This document shows positions 7,353 through 13,747 of a stretch of 18,144 bases of DNA, one piece after another (position 1 is the first letter of the stretch; every line of letters begins with the position of its first letter). The stretch spans positions 1-18,144 of the forward strand of contig NQJH01000003.1 of assembly GCA_002256685.1 (NCBI GenBank). The letters run 5' to 3'. A program made the position numbers and the translations under genes. A model generated the notes under the pieces. The model made no database searches. It saw only the letters and a program-made list of their open reading frames with translations, and had not been told where the DNA came from. The stretch is from Methylococcaceae bacterium NSP1-2. Its GTDB lineage: Bacteria; Pseudomonadota; Gammaproteobacteria; Methylococcales; Methylomonadaceae.

Positions 7353-7736
7353 TTAGTGTTGAATATTCACCATTTGTTGACAACTTGTAGCGCAATCTCG
7401 ACATGCTGTGACACATTCATTCATGCCACCGATCTTCTCGCAACTTGTCGCAGACATTTCGCACACATCGGCGCAAATTCCATATAGATGACGATGAAAA
7501 TCAGAGTTACTAAGCTGAAAATTAGCTGACATCTGACATATCTCAGCGCAGTTCATCATGAGACGGAGGTGATCTGTTTCAATGGGCTTTTCGCCTGTTT
7601 TGTAGTTCACAACGGCTTGTAGACAGAGCTGATGACAAAGATTACAAGCCGCTACAAAGGCTTGTATGGTTTGTTCAGTGCGAAATAGATAATTCCATAC
7701 TTTCATGGCTTGTTCAGCGTTGGCTAGATAATTCAT
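7353..7736 (-). CDS. Csp-type four-helix-bundle copper storage protein paralogue, 12 Cys
   Basis: A 127-residue paralogue of the following gene, sharing segments such as LRLMMNCAEICQMSANFQLS and GGMNECVTACRDCATSC. It has only 12 Cys. Positions equal to Cys14, Cys33, Cys74 and Cys84 of the neighbour are Phe27, a gap or Lys/Tyr, Tyr85 and Ser95 here. The N-terminus is longer (MNYLANAEQAMKVWNYLF) and has no clear signal peptide. The ATG at 7736 has AGGA about 8 nt upstream; a shorter start at Met11 is possible. It is first in the leftward block, so its promoter lies in 7737-7900. It likely holds less metal than its neighbour or forms mixed assemblies; that is inference. Confidence 0.85.
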   Translation of the reverse strand: MNYLANAEQAMKVWNYLFRTEQTIQAFVAACNLCHQLCLQAVVNYKTGEKPIETDHLRLMMNCAEICQMSANFQLSNSDFHRHLYGICADVCEMSATSCEKIGGMNECVTACRDCATSCQQMVNIQH

Positions 7737-7846
7737 GGCATTTTTCCTAAGGTAAAGAAACCAATCTGATCAAAGACGGGTAAGTTATTTCGACCAAAAA
7801 ACCAGCATCGGAATGAGGCTGATGTATATCAAAACCTTGGAAACAC

Positions 7847-7859
7847 TTTAACCGTTAAA
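7847..7859. promoter_or_regulatory. Palindrome, possible operator for the copper-storage genes
   Basis: TTTAACCGTTAAA is a perfect odd palindrome lying 111 bp upstream of the first Csp start, followed on the minus strand by GATATACA, a weak -10-like element about 20 bp away. No recognised CueR or CsoR box was identified. A regulator site is plausible but unproven. Confidence 0.25.
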
Positions 7860-7914
7860 CGAGCTATAGTCTGTACGGTAATGTACATAAGGGGGAGGTG
7901 TAGGAAATAAGAAT

Positions 7915-7945
7915 GGCACCCTATTAGCTAAAGCTACTGGGTGCC
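7915..7945 (-). terminator. Hairpin, possible SulP transcript terminator
   Basis: Arms GGCACCC (7915-7921) and GGGTGCC (7939-7945) pair perfectly, with an inner TAGCT/AGCTA pair. The minus-strand tail (ATTCTTATTT) is only moderately T-rich, and the plus-strand tail is TTT, so direction and strength are unsure. Confidence 0.4.
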
Positions 7946-7973
7946 TTTAGCAGTGAGGCAGTATTTAGGATTG

Positions 7974-8042
7974 CTATTTGAGTTTTTCCAGTTCGCGGGT
8001 GATGCGTTGGTCGATGTCATCGGAGAGTAAATTATCTATCAC
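7974..8042 (-). pseudogene. Short 3' gene remnant abutting a repeat
   Basis: The minus strand reads VIDNLLSDDIDQRITRELEK then LK and a TAG stop at 7974. It is amphipathic and gene-like in composition. Upstream the frame runs into repeat copy A and meets a stop within it at about 8085. There is no ATG and no ribosome site; a GTG at 8042 is the only possible start. It looks like the tail of a gene cut off by insertion or rearrangement at the repeat. The family is not recognised. Confidence 0.3.
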
Positions 8043-8047
8043 TCTAG

Positions 8048-8136
8048 GGTACTGGGTTAAAGCTGTATTCTGTGGAATACAAAACTAGGTTTGGATTCCG
8101 ATTCATCAAATAAAGTAACAGATTTAACCCATTACC
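8048..8136. repeat. Nested-palindrome intergenic repeat, copy A (89 bp)
   Basis: Shares most of its length with 12792-12871 in the same orientation. Outer arms TGGGTTAAAGCTGT (8053-8066) and ACAGATTTAACCCA (8118-8131) pair in 13 of 14 positions; inner arms GGAATACAAA (8074-8083) and TTTGGATTCC (8090-8099) pair in 9 of 10. This cruciform-like design is typical of small non-autonomous intergenic elements. It starts 21 bp past the SulP stop. Confidence 0.8.
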
Positions 8137-8157
8137 TAATATTAGCAATGTGTGTAA

Positions 8158-10344
8158 TCAGCGATCTTCTAGTACAGAAAGTTCACTGTCTGTTTGTCGG
8201 AGACGGAGGGACAGCGCACTGGCGAGGCGAGCGAAAACCCGCGCACCTAACACGGCATTGTCATAGACGCGAATGTTAAACTTTTTTCTCGATAGCACAT
8301 AAAGTTCACATTCCGTTTTAGCAATGGCATTCGCAGAACGCTGTTTACAATCAAGAAACGCCATTTCACCAAAATAGTCACCGCGCGAGAAAGTCGCTAG
8401 ATGGTGATATTTACCGCCTTTTAGCGGTAGTAAAATACGCACGATACCGCGCCGAATTAGAAAAATTTCATCCCCACTGTCACCGACAGTAAATATCGCT
8501 TCTCCTGCATGGACAATGCGTTCCTCCACACATTGACGCAAAGCAGTTATGGTTTTTTCATCCATTTCACGCAGTATTTCAATGTCTTTAAACTCTAGCG
8601 GCGTTTGATCTGTCTTTTCAGTCCAACCCGATGCTTCGAGAAGTCGGTTTTCCATCCATTCTAAAGCGTCATCTCGCATTTCAAAGATATGAATTCCGCC
8701 TTCGTCCAGTAAGCCTACGTCGGTCATATAACGCTGAAAGTCTTGTCCACCTAGCAAACTAGAGGGCATACCACTAAACAGTAACGCGCCACCGTGTTCT
8801 TTCAGTCTATCGTGCATCATGGCGAATAAGTGAGTTGCGGTATAGTCCAAAGACTGCACACGCCGCATATCAAATAATAGCCATTTTTGAGTGCGTAAAT
8901 CGTCTTCTAATTGAGTAAATAAATAATCGGTGGTACCAAAAAATAAATTGCCTTGTAAATCAATGATGGAGGCTTCATCGCCGTGTTGTTGTAACAGGTC
9001 ATCTTCTGATTTAAGACGATAGGTTTTAGAGGATACTTCTTTCAGTGTCGTGCGTCGCCGTAACACCGAAATACGAATTTGATCGCGAATAAACAATAAT
9101 ATCGCTAATCCCACTCCCGTACCCGCTGCTGAAATGAGTCCAACGCTTTCGGCAACCACCACTACAGCGGCAATCACCATAAAATCAAGGCGCGTTTCCC
9201 GGTGTTTCAGGAGACGAAAAGCGTGCCAATCAAAGATTCGAAACGCAATTACTAACAAAATACCCGCTAAGGCACTTATCGGCACCCAAGCGATTAATGG
9301 TGATAATACCAGCAGTGCCAATACCACCAGTCCACCTTCAATAAAGCCAGACAGAATGGTGCGTCCACCACTGCTGACATTCATGAGTGTCGCGCCCATT
9401 GTGCCAGACCCAGACATGCCGCCTGCCATAAAAGTAGCTAAATTGGCTAAACCTTGCCCTAATAATTCACGATTAGAATTATGGCGATTTTTAGTGATTG
9501 TATCGAGTATCACACAGGTTTTAAGGGTATCAATAGACAGTAGCACCGATAAAGCAATCGCTGAATAAGCGACTGTGCGTAAATCAGCGATTTGAATATC
9601 TGCTACGAATGTGAGGCGTTCACTAACGGTCGCTAAAAAAGAAGATCCGCTTGGCATAGCACCGACCACCAACGAATTAGCATCGAGTGATAATAAGTGC
9701 GGCATCCATAAACCCAGTGCAAAGTAACTGAGAATACCGACGAATAAGCCGATAATGGTGGCGGGGATTTTTTGAGTTAGGCGGGGTGCAATCAACATGA
9801 CAGTAACGGTAATAACACCGACCACAATACCCTGCCATTGCCATAAATTGGGTGTCAGTAAACCATGCCAAAACTCGGTTCCTTTTGGCAAGCCTAGCAA
9901 TTTAGGTAATTGTCCTGTGGCAATAATTAAACTAACACCCGATAAATAACCACTAACAACAGGAAAAGGAATGTATTTAATGAGTTGCCCCCCTTTTAAC
10001 AAACCATAAAGGGCTTGTAATAAGGCGGATAACAAGGCGGTTAACGCCAGTAATCCTGAGACGTGCGGTATCGCTATACCACGTCCCAGTAAATCAACGG
10101 CGAGTGCTGACAAAATGGCGGCGGCGGGAGCGCAAGGTCCAGAAATTAACGCAGGGGTACGACCAAACAGAGGCGCGGTTAAGCCCAATATTGCCGCGCC
10201 CATCATGCCGACAAAAGCCCCTTCGCCAGCCATCTGTGGTGAAATCGCTGAAAATACCAACACGCCAAAAGCGATAGCAGAAGGTAATGCAACTAACATA
10301 GCGGCTAAACCGCCCCAAAATTCATTTATTACATTACGATTCAT
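8158..10344 (-). CDS. SulP-family anion transporter with STAS and cyclic-nucleotide-binding domains
   Basis: A 728-residue inner-membrane protein. Residues about 10-425 form the SulP transport domain (helices from LAAMLVALPSAIAFGVLVFS; conserved GRTPALISGPCAP and IPFPVVSGYLSGV). A STAS domain follows (about 455-560; IIDLQGNLFFGTTDYLF, LLFDMRRVQSLDYTA), then a cyclic-nucleotide-binding domain (about 595-700) with phosphate-binding cassette FGEMAFLDCKQRSANAIA that keeps the key Glu and Arg. It probably moves sulfate, bicarbonate or another anion under second-messenger control; the substrate is not evident. The start at 10344 (MNRNVINEFWGG) has GGA 8 nt upstream, better than the ATG at 10368. 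It is transcribed away from the phospholipid operon. The downstream end lies next to repeat copy A. Confidence 0.92.
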   Translation of the reverse strand: MNRNVINEFWGGLAAMLVALPSAIAFGVLVFSAISPQMAGEGAFVGMMGAAILGLTAPLFGRTPALISGPCAPAAAILSALAVDLLGRGIAIPHVSGLLALTALLSALLQALYGLLKGGQLIKYIPFPVVSGYLSGVSLIIATGQLPKLLGLPKGTEFWHGLLTPNLWQWQGIVVGVITVTVMLIAPRLTQKIPATIIGLFVGILSYFALGLWMPHLLSLDANSLVVGAMPSGSSFLATVSERLTFVADIQIADLRTVAYSAIALSVLLSIDTLKTCVILDTITKNRHNSNRELLGQGLANLATFMAGGMSGSGTMGATLMNVSSGGRTILSGFIEGGLVVLALLVLSPLIAWVPISALAGILLVIAFRIFDWHAFRLLKHRETRLDFMVIAAVVVVAESVGLISAAGTGVGLAILLFIRDQIRISVLRRRTTLKEVSSKTYRLKSEDDLLQQHGDEASIIDLQGNLFFGTTDYLFTQLEDDLRTQKWLLFDMRRVQSLDYTATHLFAMMHDRLKEHGGALLFSGMPSSLLGGQDFQRYMTDVGLLDEGGIHIFEMRDDALEWMENRLLEASGWTEKTDQTPLEFKDIEILREMDEKTITALRQCVEERIVHAGEAIFTVGDSGDEIFLIRRGIVRILLPLKGGKYHHLATFSRGDYFGEMAFLDCKQRSANAIAKTECELYVLSRKKFNIRVYDNAVLGARVFARLASALSLRLRQTDSELSVLEDR

Positions 10345-10404
10345 TAGGTATTCCGTTAGTGAGTGCATTTAAACCCAAAATATAAATCTAGCTTTTCGTG
10401 TTTG

Positions 10405-10410
10405 ATTATA
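10405..10410 (-). promoter_or_regulatory. Candidate -10 box for the SulP gene
   Basis: On the minus strand this reads TATAAT, a perfect -10 hexamer about 60 bp upstream of the SulP start. No good -35 hexamer is found at 16-18 bp, so the assignment is weak. Confidence 0.3.
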
Positions 10411-10494
10411 CGATAAGATGTGTACGCAAGTTGGCTAGCGTGCGTTGTCCGCACTCTTCATACCATTCATAAACAAAACCTAAGGAATAGAAAG

Positions 10495-11103
10495 ATGGCA
10501 AGTATTTACGCTATTAAACCCGCTTTCCAAAATCTGTTGCGTCCGCTTTGTCAGTGGTTAGCTGAACGCGGTGTGACTGCGAATCAAGTAACCATTGCCG
10601 CGCTGTTGTTATCGCTGATTACTGGCGGTGGACTGGCGTTTTTTTATACCCAACCGTGTGTGTTTTTGCTGATCCCTGTGGTGCTGTTTGTGCGCATGGC
10701 GTTGAATGCGATTGATGGAATGTTGGCGCGTGAGCATGATATGAAAAGCGAGTTAGGGGCAATTTTAAATGAATTGTGTGATGTGATTGCTGATGTCGCG
10801 CTGTATTTGCCATTTGCCTTATTAGCGGGCGTGTGGGCGTGGCTGGTGGTGCTGGTGGTGATTATTGCAATAGTCACGGAAATGACGGGCGTGATTGCAA
10901 TACAGATTGGCGCGTCACGCCGTTACGATGGTCCAATGGGAAAAAGTGATAGAGCCTTTGTGTTTGGTGCTGTCGCGCTAGTATTGGGGCTAGGTGTGAA
11001 TGCGGGGCAGTGGTTAAATGGATTATTTGTGGTGATGTTAGTGCTAACCGTGTGGACAGTATTTAATCGCGCCCGTCATGCACTGGCGGAGATTGGGCAA
11101 TGA
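10495..11103 (+). CDS. CDP-alcohol phosphatidyltransferase family protein (YnbA-like)
   Basis: A 202-residue integral membrane protein that should transfer a phosphatidyl group from CDP-diacylglycerol to an alcohol acceptor. The family motif reads N71-x2-D74-G75-x2-A78-R79-x8-G88-x3-N92-x3-D96, so two of the usual four Asp (first and third) are Asn. Several hydrophobic helices surround the motif (LITGGGLAFF, FLLIPVVLFVRMAL and others). The ATG at 10495 has AAGGA about 9 nt upstream; a longer open frame from 10420 lacks support. It overlaps the next gene by ATGA. Together with the CdsA- and PlsC-like neighbours it resembles the E. coli ynbA-ynbB arrangement. The acceptor alcohol is unknown. 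Confidence 0.85.
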   Translation: MASIYAIKPAFQNLLRPLCQWLAERGVTANQVTIAALLLSLITGGGLAFFYTQPCVFLLIPVVLFVRMALNAIDGMLAREHDMKSELGAILNELCDVIADVALYLPFALLAGVWAWLVVLVVIIAIVTEMTGVIAIQIGASRRYDGPMGKSDRAFVFGAVALVLGLGVNAGQWLNGLFVVMLVLTVWTVFNRARHALAEIGQ

Positions 11104-12041
11104 ACTGGGGCGGCTTACCTTTCAGTGTACAGGTCGCCTTTATCGCCATTGGCGGCTTGCTTGCCATTGCCAGTTTGGTCTCTGTTTGGTTAGTACGCTC
11201 TAAACCTGAGCGTAACTATACTGAATTACGCTTACGCATCAAAACATGGTGGCTGATTGTCGCGGTGTTTGCGATGGCAGTATTGTTTAATCGCACGGTA
11301 TCAGTCGTGGTGCTGGGCTTTGTCAGCTTTCTAGCGTTTAAAGAATATTTATCATTAGTACCCACCCGCCGCGCCGATCATCGGGTATTGTTTTGGGCGT
11401 ATTTAGCCATTCCTATGCAGTTTTACTGGGTGTGGATGGCGTGGTACGGCATGTTCATCATTTTTATCCCCGTGTTTGTATTTTTATTTTTGCCAATGCG
11501 CATGATTTTAATTGGCGAGAACCAAGGCTTTTTACGCGCTATCGGCACATTGCAGTGGGGCTTGATGATTACCGTATTTAGCTTTAGTCATGCCGCATTT
11601 ATGTTGGTATTACCCGCAGAGGTGAATCCAGCAGGTGGTGCGATGGGCTTGCTAATTTATTTAGTGTTTCTGACAGAGTTTAATGATGTCGCACAATATA
11701 TTTGGGGCAAAAGTTTCGGCAAACGAAAAATTGTCCCCAAAGTCAGTCCCAATAAAACCGTGGCAGGTTTTGTCGGCGGCGTATTAACGACGACAGCATT
11801 AGCCGTATTACTCGCACCATTTTTAACGCCATTGTTACGTTATGAAGCCTTGGGTGCAGGTGTGTTAATCGGCTTAAGTGGTTTTGTCGGTGATGTGACA
11901 ATTTCAGCATTAAAACGTGATCTTGGTGTGAAAGATAGCGGTAGTTTATTACCCGGCCACGGTGGCATTTTAGATAGGTTGGATAGCTTAACTTATACCG
12001 CGCCGTTGTTTTTTCATTATGTGTATTTTCTGCATTACTAG
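11100..12041 (+). CDS. CdsA-like phosphatidate cytidylyltransferase (YnbB-like)
   Basis: A 313-residue polytopic membrane protein expected to make CDP-diacylglycerol from phosphatidic acid and CTP. The C-terminal signature is complete: SALKRDLGVKDSGSLLPGHG then GILDRLDS, matching the CDS family pattern S-x-x-K-R-x4-K-D-x-[GSA]-x2-[LIF]-[PG]-x-H-G-G-x2-D-R-x-D. About eight hydrophobic helices precede it. The start overlaps the previous stop (ATGA), so translation is coupled. It would supply the substrate for the upstream phosphatidyltransferase. Because a housekeeping cdsA usually sits with the dxr/bamA genes, this is probably a second, specialised copy. Confidence in the family is high. Confidence 0.93.
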   Translation: MNWGGLPFSVQVAFIAIGGLLAIASLVSVWLVRSKPERNYTELRLRIKTWWLIVAVFAMAVLFNRTVSVVVLGFVSFLAFKEYLSLVPTRRADHRVLFWAYLAIPMQFYWVWMAWYGMFIIFIPVFVFLFLPMRMILIGENQGFLRAIGTLQWGLMITVFSFSHAAFMLVLPAEVNPAGGAMGLLIYLVFLTEFNDVAQYIWGKSFGKRKIVPKVSPNKTVAGFVGGVLTTTALAVLLAPFLTPLLRYEALGAGVLIGLSGFVGDVTISALKRDLGVKDSGSLLPGHGGILDRLDSLTYTAPLFFHYVYFLHY

Positions 12042-12050
12042 GCAACCGCT

Positions 12051-12683
12051 ATGCTACGCACGCTATTTTATCTGTTAATTGTCAAGCCGCTGGTATTAGT
12101 AATGCTGGGTATTCATGCCAGAGGTAGAGAGCATTTACCGTTATCAGGCCCTGCCATTATCGTGGCAAATCATAATAGCCATTTAGATACGATGGCGTTA
12201 ATGTCGCTGTTTCCATTAAGCGTGATTAATAAAGTGCATCCTGTGGCGGCGGCGGATTATTTTATGTGCAATCGTTTCATTAAGTGGTTCGCATTAAATA
12301 TTGCCGGCATTATTCCCATTGACCGCAGAATAAGGGAAAAAAGGACTGATGTTTTTGCCCCTATTATTGACGCACTGGATCGCGGTTCGATAGTCATTAT
12401 TTTTCCTGAAGGGACTCGCGGCGAACCGGAGACGATGGGGAAGATGAAGAATGGTGTCGCACACCTATTATATGAACGCCCCGATGTGCCTGTAATTCCC
12501 GTATTCTTTCATGGGCTAGGTAAATGTTTACCCAAAGGCGAAGTGGTTCTAGTGCCGTTTTTTGTCGATGCGTTTATTGGTGAGCCGCTACGCTGGGAAG
12601 GTAGTCGTCCGCTGTTCATGGACAAACTAGCAAAGACAATGAGCGAATTGCAAAGTCTAGCGGTTGTCGTGAGCGATGATTAA
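12051..12683 (+). CDS. PlsC-like 1-acyl-glycerol-3-phosphate acyltransferase
   Basis: A 210-residue membrane-associated acyltransferase of the PlsC/LPLAT family. Motif I HX4D is His41 to Asp46 (ANHNSHLD), and motif III is FPEGTRG (Glu120, Gly121, Arg123), followed by KMKNGVAHL and the proline-rich VPVIPVFFHGLGKCLP. An N-terminal hydrophobic helix (LFYLLIVKPLVLVMLG) anchors it. It starts 9 nt after the CdsA-like gene, with a weak AGGC site overlapping that stop codon. The three genes outline a route: acylation to phosphatidic acid, activation to CDP-diacylglycerol, transfer to an alcohol. The true acyl acceptor may not be lysophosphatidic acid. Confidence 0.92.
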   Translation: MLRTLFYLLIVKPLVLVMLGIHARGREHLPLSGPAIIVANHNSHLDTMALMSLFPLSVINKVHPVAAADYFMCNRFIKWFALNIAGIIPIDRRIREKRTDVFAPIIDALDRGSIVIIFPEGTRGEPETMGKMKNGVAHLLYERPDVPVIPVFFHGLGKCLPKGEVVLVPFFVDAFIGEPLRWEGSRPLFMDKLAKTMSELQSLAVVVSDD

Positions 12684-12741
12684 TTACTCCTCATTTAAAG
12701 AGTGAATCTATCAGTCCGAAAGGTGGCGATGTATTTTTATC

Positions 12742-12779
12742 GTAGGGTGGGCAAGCGTCTTTTTGCTTGCCCACCTTAC
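12742..12779. repeat. Very stable intergenic hairpin (REP-like), possible bidirectional terminator
   Basis: Arms gtagGGTGGGCAAGC (12742-12756) and GCTTGCCCACCttac (12765-12779) form a 15-bp stem with one G-T wobble and an 8-nt loop. CTTTTT follows at 12784-12789, which would suit a plus-strand terminator for the phospholipid operon. GGTGGGCA/TGCCCACC hairpins of this kind are widespread intergenic repeats in many bacteria. Confidence 0.7.
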
Positions 12780-12791
12780 CTAACTTTTTCC

Positions 12792-12871
12792 GGTGCTGGG
12801 TTAAAGCTGTGTTTTTTGGAATATAAATCTGGGTTTGCATTCCGATTCATCAAATGAAGTAACCCATTACC
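12792..12871. repeat. Nested-palindrome intergenic repeat, copy B (80 bp)
   Basis: Same orientation and design as the element at 8048-8136, with identical blocks such as CTGGGTTAAAGCTGT and ATTCCGATTCATCAAAT. It lacks 9 bp present in copy A, exactly the segment between two AAC triplets. Outer arms TGGGTTA (12797-12803) and TAACCCA (12860-12866) still pair perfectly, and inner arms 12818-12827 and 12834-12843 pair in 8 of 10 positions. It sits between two convergent gene ends. Confidence 0.8.
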
Positions 12872-12957
12872 CTTTTTCCCACTAGATTTTTATCATCAGC
12901 AAATAGATGCAAGCCTGCGTGTAATGATGCAAAAAGGGGGAGCATCGGCATTCAGTT

Positions 12958-13731
12958 TCATTTTATACCGTCTGCCGTGTGCGGCGGATTGGGCAGTAAA
13001 AACACCACTGCTCCCCGATAATAGTGGGATTGACTTAGTTCATCTTCATACCGACTATCCCAGTCGCCATTTTCTACTAAACCGATTTTGAAGGGGAAAT
13101 GAAACTTGGCTAGGGATTTCAAATAAGCAGGGTAATTGGGAATGGTGTGTTTGCCTTGGTAGGTTTGGAAAATAATCTCATCCACTACGCCGTGCAAGGA
13201 TTGTAATGATGCGGGATCGCCCTGATTTGCCCAGTCTAATAAGCCCGTAATGCTCAATCTATAATTGCTAGGTAGGTCTTGGCGCACTTGGCGCAAAAAA
13301 TCGGCATATTGATGGAGGTTTTTAGTGCGGGCATCAAAATCAAGTTGAATCCCCACTACGGTATTGCCCCGATATTCCCACGCATTAATATGGTTAAGCA
13401 GGGTGTCGTGTATTTTTCGATTCCATGTCAACGTATTTAAACGGTAAACCAAAACCACCGCTCCGAATTCATTAGCCGCCTGCATACCTTGTCTGGTGAA
13501 GACACTACCGCGACTAGGCTCAGTAATCGCGCCTTGCAAAATATAAAAACGCTTGGAATAAGGCTGTATGCGACTGGCATCGACTCCACCCCATACCCAA
13601 AACTCAGTATATTGGTTGGTACGCACCATCGAGTAGCTTGGGGCAGATGATGCTAAAAAGCAGACGCAAACTAACAATAGTAGACGTACAAGTCTAGGTT
13701 TATACTTCGATAGCACGAGCGTGATTTTCAC
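12958..13731 (-). CDS. Secreted DUF3142-like protein
   Basis: A 257-residue exported protein of unknown function. The signal peptide has a basic start and a hydrophobic core (RLLLLVCVCFLASSAPSYS). The mature part shows alternating strands and helices with FWVWGGVDASRI, GNTVVGIQLDFDARTKNLHQ, YADFLRQVRQDLP, LSITGLLDW and VDEIIFQTYQG, resembling DUF3142, a barrel-like family related to glycoside-hydrolase folds; the acidic DFD could be functional. The start codon is GTG at 13731 with GGAA 8 nt upstream. It begins 16 nt after the stop of the larger upstream gene, so they form a unit. It ends LPNPPHTADGIK. The family call is from pattern memory; no activity can be claimed. Confidence 0.6.
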   Translation of the reverse strand: MKITLVLSKYKPRLVRLLLLVCVCFLASSAPSYSMVRTNQYTEFWVWGGVDASRIQPYSKRFYILQGAITEPSRGSVFTRQGMQAANEFGAVVLVYRLNTLTWNRKIHDTLLNHINAWEYRGNTVVGIQLDFDARTKNLHQYADFLRQVRQDLPSNYRLSITGLLDWANQGDPASLQSLHGVVDEIIFQTYQGKHTIPNYPAYLKSLAKFHFPFKIGLVENGDWDSRYEDELSQSHYYRGAVVFLLPNPPHTADGIK

Positions 13732-13747
13732 AATATTTTCCGCTGAT

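Larger units (their letters stand above)
7737..8157. other. Intergenic region between Csp genes and SulP gene
   Basis: No intact gene is seen in these 421 bp. From left to right: the likely csp promoter zone with a palindrome (7847-7859), a hairpin with GGCACCC/GGGTGCC arms (7915-7945), a short open-frame remnant (7974-8042), and one copy of a nested-palindrome repeat (8048-8136). The SulP transcript enters from the right and may end in the hairpins. Confidence 0.6.

Noticed and set aside
7834..7842. ACCTTGGAA as a CueR-type copper box
   Set aside because: Only one half site is present, with no GGAAGGT partner at the right distance.
9134..9568. Plus-strand open frame of 144 codons inside the SulP gene
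   Set aside because: Low-complexity Thr/Ala/Ile-rich product antisense to a well-conserved transporter; a coding shadow.
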